Of a stretch of DNA of 64,000 nucleotides, positions 16,373-25,649 are shown one piece after another. Both the position numbers and the translations under genes were made by a program. This stretch comes from Streptomyces aculeolatus (GTDB lineage Bacteria > Actinomycetota > Actinomycetes > Streptomycetales > Streptomycetaceae), in contig NZ_JAINRD010000003.1 of assembly GCF_020400605.1 (NCBI RefSeq), forward strand, positions 1 to 64,000, in the 5' to 3' direction. The notes beneath the pieces are model-generated. The model did not search any database and was not told where the DNA came from. It saw only the letters and a list, made by a program, of their open reading frames with translations. The stretch's first letter is position 1. Each line of letters begins with the position of its first letter.

Positions 16373-16924
16373 GTGTCGATGTTTGATCGGATCAAGGACC
16401 AGGCCAAGGGCCTTCAGCAATCCCGGGGCGGAGCGCGGTCCGGGAGCCAGGGCGGCTCCGGCTCGCCGGGCTCGGGCGGAGGTTCCAAGGCCCAGCTCAT
16501 GAGCATGTTCAAGTCGCAGCTCAGCTCGATGAAGACGGAGCTGAAGAGCGGCGCGTACCGGGACGCCAGCATGGCGGTGTGCGCGCTCGTGGCGGCCGCC
16601 GACGGGCACGTGCACCCCGCCGAGCGGGAGCGCATGGACTCGCTGATCGTGAGCAACGACGTGCTGCAGAACTTCCCGCCGGAGCAGCTGCGCCAGCGGT
16701 TCACCAAGCATCTGGACCGGCTCACGGTCGACTTCCAGCAGGGCAAGTCGGAGGCGCTGCAGGAGATCGCCAAGGCCAAGAAGAAGCCGGCGGAGGCGCG
16801 GGCGGTGATCCAGACCGCGTTCGTCATCGCGAGCGCGGACGGCAACGTCGACCCGGCCGAGCAGCAGGTGATCCGCGAGGCGTGCTCGGTGCTCGGGCTC
16901 TCGCCCTCGGAGTTCGGCCTCTGA
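16373..16924 (+). CDS. TerB-like (tellurite resistance-type) protein
   Basis: A 183-residue cytoplasmic helical protein. After a disordered Gly/Ser-rich linker (residues 17-38) comes a TerB-like domain with two repeated acidic helix-loop motifs: AAADGHVHPAERERMDSLI near residue 74 and ASADGNVDPAEQQVIREAC near residue 153. These are metal-binding-like TerB hallmarks linked to stress-response chaperone complexes of the Ter system. The GTG at 16373 follows GAGGTGG. No other ter genes are in view. Similar stand-alone TerB proteins are common in Streptomyces. Confidence 0.85.
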   Translation: MSMFDRIKDQAKGLQQSRGGARSGSQGGSGSPGSGGGSKAQLMSMFKSQLSSMKTELKSGAYRDASMAVCALVAAADGHVHPAERERMDSLIVSNDVLQNFPPEQLRQRFTKHLDRLTVDFQQGKSEALQEIAKAKKKPAEARAVIQTAFVIASADGNVDPAEQQVIREACSVLGLSPSEFGL

Positions 16925-16990
16925 GCCCGGACCTGCCGTAGTCCGCGTGCCCCGTACGCCCGTCGCGGGCGGCCGGGGCACGCGGTGCGC

Positions 16991-17218
16991 TCAGCCCGCG
17001 GCGAAGCGGGCCCGCCACAGGTCGCGCAGCAGCGCGATCTCGGCCATGTGGTGGATGAACTCCAGGTTGCCCGCCCACAGCACGTCGACGTACCGCTCGT
17101 CAGGGTCGGAGGCGTACGGGTACTGCGAGAAGCCGACCGTGTCCAACTGCTCCTCGGTGACGGTGGCGACGCTGTCGCGCCAGCGGTCGACGACCTCCCA
17201 GAACCGCGCGACGGCCAC
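16991..17218 (-). pseudogene. C-terminal remnant of a DinB-superfamily protein
   Basis: Seventy-five codons encode what looks like only the C-terminal half of a DinB_2-type four-helix protein. The end NLEFIHHMAEIALLRDLW fits the family's last helix. Intact members are about 150-180 residues, and the sequence upstream of the GTG at 17218 is a GC-rich hairpin region that does not encode the missing helices in any frame. No ribosome site precedes the GTG. A short standalone protein is possible, but a 5'-truncated remnant is more likely. Confidence 0.55.
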
Positions 17219-17246
17219 CCGCCGCCCGCGGGGAGTGACGGGGTTT

Positions 17247-17288
17247 CCCCGGGGCGGGGCCCTCGGGCGGGGCCCGCGGTCCCCGGGG
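17247..17288 (-). terminator. GC-rich hairpin region after the disulfide reductase gene
   Basis: Two CCCCGGGG blocks flank a copy of GGGCCC...GGGCCC, allowing a nested GC stem that starts about 33 bases beyond the reductase stop codon. The alternatives are several overlapping pairings, so the exact structure is uncertain. Confidence 0.4.
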
Positions 17289-17320
17289 CTTGCGCGCGGG
17301 CGGCCCGGGCTGACGTGCGG

Positions 17321-18751
17321 TCAGCCGCGGTACGCCTCCAGCAGCCGCAGCCACACCTCGCTGATCGTCGGGTACGACGGGACCGCGTGCCACAGCCGGC
17401 TCACCGGGACCTGCCCCGCGACCGCGACGGTCGCCGAGTGGATCAGCTCCCCCACCCCGGGCCCGACGAACGTGACGCCGCGCAGGATCTCCTCGTCCAG
17501 GTCGACGACCATGCGCGCGCGCCCGCGGTAGCCCTCCGCGAACAGGCCCGCGCCAGCGACCGAGCTGATCTCCACGTCCACCGCGCGCACCCGGTGGCCG
17601 GCCCGTTCCGCCTCGGCCAGCGACATCCCGACGGCCGCGGCCTCGGGGTCGGTGAAGACGACCTGCGGGACGGCGCCGTGGTCGGCGGTCGCCGCGTGCG
17701 CGCCCCACGGGTCCGACTCCAGCAGCGGCACGCCCTGCGCGCGGGCGGCGATGGCGGCGCCCGCGATGCGCGCCTGGTACTTGCCCTGGTGGGTCAGCAG
17801 TGCACGGTGGTTGACGTCCCCGACCGCGTACAGCCACTCGCTGCCCTCGACGCGCAGGCTGTCGTCGACGGCCAGCCAGGAGCCGGGCTCCAGGTCCACG
17901 GTCTCCAGCCCGATGTCGCCGGTACGGGGCGCGCGGCCGGTGGCGAAGAGGATCTCGTCGGCCTCGATGGTGTCGCCCGCGTCGGTGGTCGCGCGGACGG
18001 TGCCGTCCTCGCGGACGACGGAAGTGACGGAAGTGCCGGTACGGACCTGCGCGCCGGCCTCCGTCAGCGCCTCGGCGACGAGTTCGCCGGCGAAGGGCTC
18101 CATGCGGTCCAGCAGGGCGTCGCCGCGGACGAGGACGGTGACCCGGGACCCGAGCGCCTGCCAGGCGGTGGCCATCTCGACGCCGACCACGCCGCCGCCG
18201 ACGACGATGAGCCGGCCGGGGACGGTCGCGGAGCTGGTGGCCTCCCGGCTGGTCCACGGCCGGACGTCGGCGAGGCCGGGCAGGTTGGGCAGCAGAGCGC
18301 GGCTGCCGGTGCAGACGGCGACGGCGTGCCGGGCGGTCAGCGTGCGTACGGCGCCGTCGGCGTCGGTCACGGCCACCGTGCGCGGGCCGGCGAGGCGGCC
18401 CCTGCCGCGGTAGAGGTCGGCGCCGATGCCGTCCAGCCAGGCGACCTGGCCGTCGTCCTGCCAGTGGGAGGTGTACTCGTCCCGGTGGGCGAGGACCGCG
18501 GGCGCGTCGAGGTCGCCGGCCACCAGGCCGCTCAGCCCGGGCACCCGGCGGGCGTCGGCGCGGGCGATCACCGGCCGCAGCAGGGCCTTGCTGGGCATGC
18601 AGGCCCAGTACGAGCACTCGCCGCCGACGAGTTCGCTCTCGACGACCGCGGTGGACAGACCGGCGGCGCGGGTGCGGTCGGCGACGTTCTCGCCCACCGG
18701 CCCGGCGCCGAGGACGACCACGTCGTACGCGAAGGATTCCGTTTCCGTCAT
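17321..18751 (-). CDS. Pyridine nucleotide-disulfide oxidoreductase (FAD, active-site Cys pair)
   Basis: A 476-residue flavoprotein disulfide reductase of the lipoamide dehydrogenase/mercuric reductase group. Features in order: FAD motif VVVLGAGPVGENVA at residue 11, redox pair Cys-x4-Cys in GGECSYWACMPSK near residue 43, NAD(P) motif VVGGGVVGVEMA near residue 177, second FAD motif LYAVGDVNH near residue 310, and a C-terminal histidine in LWHAVPSYPTISE. All catalytic elements are present. The middle of the Cys pair (SYWA) differs from the usual LNVG and marks an actinobacterial subfamily of unsettled substrate. It acts in the cytoplasm, probably on a small disulfide or quinone. Confidence 0.88.
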   Translation of the reverse strand: MTETESFAYDVVVLGAGPVGENVADRTRAAGLSTAVVESELVGGECSYWACMPSKALLRPVIARADARRVPGLSGLVAGDLDAPAVLAHRDEYTSHWQDDGQVAWLDGIGADLYRGRGRLAGPRTVAVTDADGAVRTLTARHAVAVCTGSRALLPNLPGLADVRPWTSREATSSATVPGRLIVVGGGVVGVEMATAWQALGSRVTVLVRGDALLDRMEPFAGELVAEALTEAGAQVRTGTSVTSVVREDGTVRATTDAGDTIEADEILFATGRAPRTGDIGLETVDLEPGSWLAVDDSLRVEGSEWLYAVGDVNHRALLTHQGKYQARIAGAAIAARAQGVPLLESDPWGAHAATADHGAVPQVVFTDPEAAAVGMSLAEAERAGHRVRAVDVEISSVAGAGLFAEGYRGRARMVVDLDEEILRGVTFVGPGVGELIHSATVAVAGQVPVSRLWHAVPSYPTISEVWLRLLEAYRG

Positions 18752-18818
18752 GGGGCCAGTGTGGCCGGTGGGTGCGCGGGGGCGGAACAGCGGCCCGGCG
18801 GGGTGTGTCGCCCGGCTG

Positions 18819-19931
18819 TCACCGGAGGGCCGGCGGCAGCGAGAAGGCGGCGAACAGGGCGCCGGCCCGCGCCCCGTTGTAGTCGACGATCTCGGTGACG
18901 CGGCCGCCGGCGCCGGAGACGACCTCCAGCGCGAGCGGCCGGAAGGCGGTGCCGCCGGGGCGGCGGAGGTAGACGGCGACCGCGGGGCGGAGGTTCGCGG
19001 AGGTGAGCAGGAACCGGTAGTCGCCGGGGGCGGCGTGCCTGCGGCGGCCCTCGGCGAACTCCTCCCGGCCGTCGTACCACAGCGGCCTGGGCGGGAAGGA
19101 GATGCGCAGGTCGGCGCCGAGCACGTCGGCGAGCGCGGCGCCGCCGCGCTCCAGCGCCGTGACGTACCGCGCGGCGAGTTCCCGTTCGGCGGGCGCCGCG
19201 GCGGCGTCCTTCGCGCGCCAGTCGAGCCGGTCCCCCGGCAGCCGGCCGCGGAGCGTGGCGCGGGCGCGCTGGAGTGCGCTCTTGACCGCGGGCACGGACA
19301 GGTCGAGCACCGCCGCCGCGTCCCTGGCTGGCCAGCCGAGCACGTCGCGGAGGACCAGGACGGCGCGCTGCCGCGGCGGCAGGTGCTGGACGGCCGCCAG
19401 GAAGGCGAGTTCGACGGTCTCCCGGGAGACGGCGGCCGCGTCGGGGCCGGCGTCCGCGGGCGCCAGCAGCCCGCTGGGCACCGGGCCGACCCAGGCGTGT
19501 GCGCCGCTCTCGGCGGGCAGGGTGCCGTCGGCGTGGCCGGAGCCGACGACGTCGTACGGCAGGACGCGCCGCGGGCGGCCCTTGAGCAGGTCGAGGCAGA
19601 CGTTGGTGGTGATCCTGTACAGCCAGGCCCGGACGCCGGCGCGGGCGTCGTAGGTGTGGCGGCTGCGCCAGGCGCGCAGCAGGGCCTCCTGGACGGCGTC
19701 CTCGGCGTCCTGGTGCGAGGCGAGCATGCGGTAGGCGTGTACGAACAGTTCGCGGCGGCACCGGGCGGCGGCCCCGTCGAACGCGGCGGCGTCGAGGGGC
19801 GCGGCGCCGGGCGCCGGACCGTCGGCGGTACGGGCCCTGGGGACGCCGGTCGCGGCGGCCTCCGCAGCGGGGGCAGTCGGGTGCCTGCGGGAGCCGGCCC
19901 GGCGGGCCGGAGGGTCGGCGGCGTGCGTCAT
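18819..19931 (-). CDS. RNA polymerase sigma factor with C-terminal SnoaL-like domain (SigG/SigX5 type)
   Basis: A 370-residue extracytoplasmic-function sigma factor. Region 2 is FVHAYRMLASHQDAEDAVQE plus RAWLYRITTNVCLDLL near residues 63-120. Region 4 is LPPRQRAVLVLRDVLGW and the helix AVKSALQRARATL near residues 197-240. The last ~120 residues form an NTF2/SnoaL-like domain, as in TIGR02960 (SigX5) and ECF41 types, where this domain tunes activity instead of a separate anti-sigma factor. A disordered N-terminus of about 50 residues precedes region 2. The start ATG overlaps the stop of the upstream MFS transporter gene (ATGA), so the two are translated together. Confidence 0.88.
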   Translation of the reverse strand: MTHAADPPARRAGSRRHPTAPAAEAAATGVPRARTADGPAPGAAPLDAAAFDGAAARCRRELFVHAYRMLASHQDAEDAVQEALLRAWRSRHTYDARAGVRAWLYRITTNVCLDLLKGRPRRVLPYDVVGSGHADGTLPAESGAHAWVGPVPSGLLAPADAGPDAAAVSRETVELAFLAAVQHLPPRQRAVLVLRDVLGWPARDAAAVLDLSVPAVKSALQRARATLRGRLPGDRLDWRAKDAAAAPAERELAARYVTALERGGAALADVLGADLRISFPPRPLWYDGREEFAEGRRRHAAPGDYRFLLTSANLRPAVAVYLRRPGGTAFRPLALEVVSGAGGRVTEIVDYNGARAGALFAAFSLPPALR

Positions 19932-21463
19932 CGTCCCAGCCTCCTCGACGCCAGTACGGCCAGCAGCGCGGCAGTGACCGCCGACACCGCGGCGACGACG
20001 CGGAAGCCGTCGACAAACGCGCCCCGCGCGGCGGCCAGTACCGCGTCGGCGAGCCCCGGTGGCAGGTCCGCGGCCGCCGCCCCGGCCTGGGTGAGCCCCT
20101 CGCCGGCGGACGAGGCGGCGTGGGCCGGCACGCCGTCCGGCAGTGCCGCGGACAGCCGGTCCCGGTACACCGCGCCACCCAGGGTGCCGAGTACCGCGAC
20201 CCCGGCGGCGATGCACACCTCGGCCATGGTCTGCATCAGCGCGGCGGCGGAGCCCGCGCGCTCCGGCGGGGCCGCGCCCACGACGAGGTTCGGCAGCAGC
20301 CCGGTGGCGGGGCCGACGCCGAGGCCGCAGACCACGCCGGAGGCGATCAGCACGGGCACGCCGCCGCCGGCGTCCACGGTGGTGAGGATCAGGTATCCGG
20401 CGGCGACCGCCGCGAACCCGGCGGCGATCACCCGGTGGGGGGCGAAGCGCCGGGCGAGGTGCGGGGCCGCGAGCGAGCCGGCGACCATCGCGGCGGCGCC
20501 GGGCACCAGGCACAGCCCGGCGTCCCGGGGGCCCAGCCCGGCCACGTCCTGGAGGTGGACGTTGGTCAGCAGGTACGCGCCGCCGCCGATGACGCCGGGG
20601 ACGGCGAAGGCGACCAGGGCGGGGCCGACGGACGGCAGCCTGAACAGCCCCAGATCCAGGAGCGGGTGGGTCAGCCGGGCCTGCCGGCGGACGAAGAGGA
20701 CGCCGACGGCCGCGCCGCCGGCCAGCGTGGCCGCGGGCAGCGGCCCGAACCCCCGGTGTGCCAGTTCCTTCAGCCCGTACACCGCGAGCAGCACGGCGGC
20801 AAGGGACATCGCGGCGGACTGGGCGTCGACGGGGGCGTCGTGCTTCTCGCCGCGCGGCGGCTCCGGCAGGATCCGCGGCCCGAGCACCAGCAGGAGGGCC
20901 ATCACCGGCAGCCCCGGGAGGAACACCGAGCCCCACCAGAACGCGGAGAGCAGCAGGCCTCCGACCACCGGCCCGAGGGCCATGCCGGCCTGGAACCCGG
21001 CCATCCAGAGCGCGAACGCCAGCGCCCGCTGCCGCGGATCCGCGAACAGCGCCCCGATCATCGCCATCGCGGACGGCACGAACGTCGCCCCCGCGACGCC
21101 CAGCAGCGCCCGGGCGGCGATGAGCATCCCGGGGCTCGTGGCGAAGGCCGCCGCGAGCGACGCCGCGGCGAACGCGGCCGCACCGGCCAGCAGCAGCCGC
21201 CGCCGGCCGACGCGGTCGCCGACCGCGCCCATCGTGACGAGGAAGCCGGCGAGGAGGAAGCCGTAGACGTCGAGGATCCACAGGGACTGGGTGCCGGAGG
21301 CGCCGAGGTCCGCGCCGAGTGCGGGCAGGGCCAGGTACAGGCCGGTGAAGTCGAGGGACAGGATCAGCCCGGCGAGCACGAGGACCGCGAGCGCGAGCCA
21401 CTGCCGCGCTCCCGCGCGGGGGGCGTGCGACGGGTCGGTGGGGGAGGTGGAGGGGACGGGCAT
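19928..21463 (-). CDS. MFS drug efflux transporter, DHA2 (14-helix) family
   Basis: A 511-residue exporter of the EmrB/QacA class. It shows SLDFTGLYLALPAL in helix 1, LWILDVYGFLLAGF in helix 2, motif A GDRVGRRRLLL near residue 82, ARALLGVAGATFVPSAMAM in helix 4, and the helix 5 motif [13 protein letters not shown]. Fourteen hydrophobic segments are consistent with the length. Likely role is proton-driven export of a hydrophobic or cationic toxin. Its 3' end overlaps the sigma factor gene by four bases, an unusual pairing that may link the sigma factor's dose to the pump. Confidence 0.9.
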   Translation of the reverse strand: MPVPSTSPTDPSHAPRAGARQWLALAVLVLAGLILSLDFTGLYLALPALGADLGASGTQSLWILDVYGFLLAGFLVTMGAVGDRVGRRRLLLAGAAAFAAASLAAAFATSPGMLIAARALLGVAGATFVPSAMAMIGALFADPRQRALAFALWMAGFQAGMALGPVVGGLLLSAFWWGSVFLPGLPVMALLLVLGPRILPEPPRGEKHDAPVDAQSAAMSLAAVLLAVYGLKELAHRGFGPLPAATLAGGAAVGVLFVRRQARLTHPLLDLGLFRLPSVGPALVAFAVPGVIGGGAYLLTNVHLQDVAGLGPRDAGLCLVPGAAAMVAGSLAAPHLARRFAPHRVIAAGFAAVAAGYLILTTVDAGGGVPVLIASGVVCGLGVGPATGLLPNLVVGAAPPERAGSAAALMQTMAEVCIAAGVAVLGTLGGAVYRDRLSAALPDGVPAHAASSAGEGLTQAGAAAADLPPGLADAVLAAARGAFVDGFRVVAAVSAVTAALLAVLASRRLGR

Positions 21464-21596
21464 GGGCGGCGCTCCGGGTCTCGGGTGTCTGCCCGTATGA
21501 CCGCAGCCCCCGGGAAAAGGAATCGGTGCGGTACGGAGGCACTTCCCGCCCGGGTCGCCCAGGTGGCCGGGTGGGGCGCGGCGCCCGCCGCCCTCA

Positions 21597-22505
21597 GTGG
21601 CCGTGCAGCAGGCGGGTCAGGAACTCCGCGGCGTCGGTGCCGGTGCTGACGGCCGCGGCGAGGTTGTCCAGCGCCAGACGGTAGCGGTCGACCTCGCTCG
21701 GCTTGTCGATGCGCACGGTGCCCGAGAGCTGGTCCAGGCAGACCACGTCCGGGAGTTCGGGCTCGGCGAACCGCAGCATCGTCAGGGACTGCGCCACCGC
21801 CGCCGTGCCGCCGGCCGCCAGCGGCACCACGTCCAGCGTGACCGTGGGGTGTTCGAGATGCAGCCGGAGCAGGTGCTGGAGCTGGCCCTCCATCACCCCC
21901 GGGGAGCCGACCGAGCGCCGCAGCGCCGCCTCGTCGAGCAGCACCCAGCAGCGCGGCGGGTCGGTGCGGGTGAGCGCCTGCTGGCGGCGTTCGAGCAGGT
22001 GCAGGCGGCGCTCCACCGTGTGCACCGGGTCCCGCGGGAAGCCGAGCTGGGTGACGGCACGGGCGTACGCGGCGGTCTGCAGCAGGTCCGGGATGCGCTG
22101 GGACTGGTAGCTGCGGATGACGGTGGCGGCCTCCTCCAGGCCGAGGTGGGTCTCCGCCTGACTGGGTATCAGGTCGCTGTACTCCTGCCACCAGCTCGGC
22201 GCGTTGGCGCCGCGGGTCAGCGCCGCGTACTCGTCGAGCTCGGCCTCGTCGACGATGCCGTAGAAGTCGAGCAGCGCCGAGACGTCGTGGTCCTTGCAGC
22301 CGCCCTGGCCCAGCTCCAGCCGGCACAACTTGGCGACGGAGGCGCCGATCTGACGGGCCGCGGTCTGCAACCGGATGCCCCGGTCCTGGCGGAGCCGGCG
22401 CAGCCGGGAGCCGAGAACGGACCTGCAGACGGGCCGGCCGCCCCGCTCGTGCTCCCCGGCGAGCGGGATCTCCGGGTCGTGCACTGCCGCCATCGGCACC
22501 GTCAT
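21597..22505 (-). CDS. Helix-turn-helix regulator with DUF5753 domain
   Basis: A 302-residue member of the Streptomyces XRE/DUF5753 regulators. An N-terminal HTH (LGSRLRRLRQDRGIRLQTAA plus GASVAKLCRLELGQ, near residues 30-65) is followed by the large DUF5753 domain: YSDLIPSQAETHLGLEEAAT, RIPDLLQTAAYARA, and WVLLDEAALRR. Such genes are usually paired with a small DUF397 gene; none is present next to it here. The ATG at 22505 follows GGAGGA. Targets are unknown; relatives affect development and antibiotic output. Confidence 0.88.
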
Positions 22506-22646
22506 CGGGTCCTCCGCAGGCGATGGTCCGTCGCCACCAAGACTCACGCTACCCGGCGAAGGGTAGCCCGCCACAGGCCGCAAAAGCGCACCTTGGCCCG
22601 ATCTTTGCAAGCGGCGGACCTGCCTGGGGCGGCAGCGCGCCGCGGT

Positions 22647-23459
22647 CTACGGCTTCCGGCCGACGCCGCCCAGGACCGCCATCTCCACGGGGCTGCCGAC
22701 CTCCACCGGCTCGGGCCGCCACAGCGGGCAGGACACCACGCCGGGCTCGACGGGCTCCAGGCCGTCGAGGTAGCCGGCGATCTGCTCGGCGCTGCGCAGG
22801 TGGTACGGCACGGCGCCGCTGGCGTTGTAGCCGGCGATCGCGCGGCTGTACTTCTCGTTCCCCTCGACGCCGTCGCGTATCGCCAGGTAACTGCCCGGCG
22901 GCAGCGGGTCCATCAGCCGCCGCACCACAGACCTGGCCTGCTCGTAGCCGTCGACGTGGGCCAGGATGCCCATGAGGATCACGGCGACCGGCCGGTCGAG
23001 GTCCAGGGTGCGCGCGGCGCCCGCGAGTATCGCCTCGGGGTCCTCGACGTCGGCGTCGATGTACGCGGTGGCGCCCTCGCGGGTGCTGGTGAGCAGGCCG
23101 CGGGCGTGGGCGAGGACGAGCTTGTCGTTGTCGACGTACACGATGCGGGACTCGGGGGCGATGCGCTGGGCCACCTCGTGGGTGTTGTCCGCGGTGGGCA
23201 GCCCGGTGCCGATGTCCAGGAACTGCCGTACGCCCGCCTCCCCGGCGAGGTGGCCGACGACCCGGCGGAGGAAGTGCCGCCCGCTGCGGGCGAGATCGAC
23301 GATCTCCGGGAAGACCTGCTGGAACCGGGCGCTGGCGGTGCGGTCCGGCTCGTAGTTGTCCTTGCCGCCGATCCAGTAGTTGAAGATCCTCGCCGAGTGC
23401 GGCACGGACGTGTCGACGACCACCTGCCGCGCGCCGTCGTCGAAGGTTTCCTCTGACAT
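22647..23459 (-). CDS. SAM-dependent methyltransferase, DUF574 family (copy 2)
   Basis: A 270-residue methyltransferase of the DUF574 family, distinct from the copy at 3635-4450. It carries the family N-terminus SARIFNYWIGGKDNYE near residue 22, FLDIGTGLPT near residue 80, IVYVDNDKLVLAHARGLL, and the VAVILMGILAHV strand. The C-terminal EPGVVSCPLWRPEP is also conserved. Substrate is unknown. It follows the DUF5753 regulator gene on the same strand with a 141-base gap, so separate promoters are likely, though the HTH-DUF574 neighbourhood is common in Streptomyces. Confidence 0.88.
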   Translation of the reverse strand: MSEETFDDGARQVVVDTSVPHSARIFNYWIGGKDNYEPDRTASARFQQVFPEIVDLARSGRHFLRRVVGHLAGEAGVRQFLDIGTGLPTADNTHEVAQRIAPESRIVYVDNDKLVLAHARGLLTSTREGATAYIDADVEDPEAILAGAARTLDLDRPVAVILMGILAHVDGYEQARSVVRRLMDPLPPGSYLAIRDGVEGNEKYSRAIAGYNASGAVPYHLRSAEQIAGYLDGLEPVEPGVVSCPLWRPEPVEVGSPVEMAVLGGVGRKP

Positions 23460-23518
23460 GAACTCCACCTTCCGGATCGGGTGCGCGGCCCACAACGTAG
23501 CCGAGGGGAAGCCCGCCG

Positions 23519-24310
23519 TCACCGCCGCCGGTCCCCCGCGATGCCGCGGGACATCGCGAGGTGGCTCGCCAGCAGCCCGCCGTCCACGGGCAGGCTGACG
23601 CCGGTGATCCACGCCGCGTCGGGGGAGGCGAGGAACGCGACCGCCGCCGCGATGTCGTCCGGCTCGCCGACGCGGCCCAGCGGGTAGTGCTCGACGACCC
23701 GGGCCAGGACCTCGGGCCGGTTCTCCCAGACGGCGGTGCGCACCGTGCCGGGCTCGACGAGGTTCACACGCACCCCGCGTGCCGCGCTCTCCACGGCCAG
23801 GGTGCGGGTGAGGGAGACGAGCGCGGCCTTGGCGGCGCTGTACGCGTGCTCGCCGTAGTGGCGTTCGGCGTTGACCGAGCCGATGTTGACGATCGCGGCC
23901 CGGCCCGGCGCCGCGGCCAGCAGCGGCAGCGCCGCGCGGGCGCAGCGCGCCGCGCCGTGCAGGGTGACCTCGAAGTCCTCGTACCAGTCGGGCTCCTGCC
24001 AGTCCTCGAAGCGCGGCGGGTCGCGGTGTACGGCGTAGGCGTTGTTGACCAGCACGTGCAGACCGCCGAAGGCGTCCGCCGCGTACGCGACGGCCGCCCG
24101 GACCGCCTCCCCGTCCGTCACGTCGCAGGCGAGCCCCCGGGCCGTGCCGCCGGCGGCGCGTATCGCGGCGGCGGCCCGCTCGGCGCGGGGGCCGTCCCGG
24201 TCGGTGACCAGCACCTGCGCGCCCTCCGCCGCGAACCGGCGCGCGACCGCCTCGCCGATGCCCTGCCCGGCGCCGGTGACCAGCGCCCCGTACCCCTCGA
24301 ATCGCGTCAT
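23519..24310 (-). CDS. Short-chain dehydrogenase/reductase
   Basis: A 263-residue classical SDR. The cofactor motif TGAGQGIG starts near residue 12, CDVTDGEAV marks the adenine-binding acidic residue, VLVNNAYA the NNAG-like turn, and the catalytic set is Ser in IVNIGSV plus YSAAK (Tyr and Lys). The C-terminal LPVDGG is typical. An acidic residue after the second strand (TDRDGPRA) favours NAD(H), with low certainty. The stop lies 59 bases before the methyltransferase start, and both genes point the same way, so co-transcription is possible. Substrate unknown. Confidence 0.9.
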   Translation of the reverse strand: MTRFEGYGALVTGAGQGIGEAVARRFAAEGAQVLVTDRDGPRAERAAAAIRAAGGTARGLACDVTDGEAVRAAVAYAADAFGGLHVLVNNAYAVHRDPPRFEDWQEPDWYEDFEVTLHGAARCARAALPLLAAAPGRAAIVNIGSVNAERHYGEHAYSAAKAALVSLTRTLAVESAARGVRVNLVEPGTVRTAVWENRPEVLARVVEHYPLGRVGEPDDIAAAVAFLASPDAAWITGVSLPVDGGLLASHLAMSRGIAGDRRR

Positions 24311-24386
24311 CCGACCAGGTTAGAAGGCAGGTCCGACACGGCCTCGCCTCGCGTCGCGGCGGGAACCCGGCGGCCAGGATGGGGCG

Positions 24387-25646
24387 GTGAGCACTGCCGT
24401 GGCCGAGGCCCTGTCCGTCGCGCTGCTGGCGGCGGTGCTGGTCTGCGCGGTGGTACGGCCGCGAGGGCTGCCCGAGGCGGTGGTGGCGGTGCCGGCCGCC
24501 GGGGTGGTCGTCGCCACGGGGGCGCTCTCCCCCGGCCACGCGGCCGACGAGGCGGCGCGGCTGGGGCCGGTCGTCGGGTTCCTGGCGGCGGTGCTGGTGC
24601 TCGCCCGACTGTGCGACGACGACGGGCTGTTCGCTGCGTGCGGGGCGTGGATGGCCCGTACCGCCGCGGGACGTCCGCGCCGGCTGCTGGCGCAGGTCTT
24701 CGTCCTGGCCTCGGCGATCACCGCGGTGCTCAGCCTCGACGCCACCGTGGTGCTGCTGACGCCGGTGGTGTTCGCGACCGCCGCCCGGCTCGGCGCACGG
24801 CCGCGGCCGCACGTGTACGCCTGCACCCACCTGTCGAACGCGGCGTCGCTGCTGCTGCCGGTCTCCAACCTCACGAACCTGCTCGCCTTCGCCGCCAGCG
24901 GGCTGAGCTTCACCCGGTTCGCCGGGCTGATGGCGCTGCCGTGGCTGGCGGCGATCGCCGTCGAGTACGCCGTATTCCGCCGCTACTTCGCCGTCGACCT
25001 GGACGCCGGCGCCACCGCCCCGGCCGCGGTGGCGCCGCCCGCGGTGCCGGTGTTCGCGCTGGCGACGCTCGCCTGCACGCTCGCCGGCTTCGCGGCGGCC
25101 TCCGCGTTCGGGGTCGACCCGGCGTGGGCGGCGTGCGCGGGCGCGTCGGTCCTCGCCGTACGCGCCCTGGCCCGGCGCCGCACCACCCCGGCGGCTCTCC
25201 TGCGGGCCACCGCGCCCCCGTTCCTCGCCTTCGTCCTCGCCCTGGGGCTGGTCGTCCGCGCCGTCGTCGACAACGGCCTCGGCACGGCCCTGGGGCGGCT
25301 GCTGCCGACGGGCACCGGCCTGCTCGCGCTACTGGGGACGGCAGCGCTGGCCGCCGTGCTCGCGAACGTCATCAACAACCTGCCCGCGGTACTGGTCCTG
25401 CTGCCGCTGGCGGCCCCCTCGGGGCCGGCCGCGGTGCTGGCCGTGCTGCTGGGCGTCAACATCGGCCCGAACCTCACCTACACGGGCTCGCTCGCGACCC
25501 TGCTGTGGCGGCGCGTGGTGCACGCGCACGACGCCGAGGTGGAACTGAAGGAGTTCACCCGGCTCGGCGTGTACGCCGTACCCGCGAGCCTGGGCGCCGC
25601 GGTGCTGGCACTGTGGGTGTCGCTGACCGTGATCGGAGGAGGGTGA
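24387..25646 (+). CDS. ArsB/NhaD-superfamily anion permease
   Basis: A 419-residue membrane protein with about eleven helices, resembling the ArsB/NhaD (ion transporter superfamily) permeases. Typical stretches are LDATVVLLTPVVFA near residue 127, the HLSNAASLLLPVSNLTNLLA re-entrant region near residue 148, and the mirrored second-half motif NVINNLPAVLVLLPL near residue 328. These repeats hold the substrate. It may export arsenite or exchange another anion; no arsR or arsC gene is near. Starts at a GTG. The stop is three bases from the universal stress protein start, so the two form an operon. Confidence 0.85.
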   Translation: MSTAVAEALSVALLAAVLVCAVVRPRGLPEAVVAVPAAGVVVATGALSPGHAADEAARLGPVVGFLAAVLVLARLCDDDGLFAACGAWMARTAAGRPRRLLAQVFVLASAITAVLSLDATVVLLTPVVFATAARLGARPRPHVYACTHLSNAASLLLPVSNLTNLLAFAASGLSFTRFAGLMALPWLAAIAVEYAVFRRYFAVDLDAGATAPAAVAPPAVPVFALATLACTLAGFAAASAFGVDPAWAACAGASVLAVRALARRRTTPAALLRATAPPFLAFVLALGLVVRAVVDNGLGTALGRLLPTGTGLLALLGTAALAAVLANVINNLPAVLVLLPLAAPSGPAAVLAVLLGVNIGPNLTYTGSLATLLWRRVVHAHDAEVELKEFTRLGVYAVPASLGAAVLALWVSLTVIGGG

Positions 25647-25649
25647 CCC

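Noticed and set aside
3635..23459. Treating the two DUF574 methyltransferase genes as a recent duplication
   Set aside because: They share only family motifs; loop sequences differ throughout, so they are old paralogues of an expanded family.
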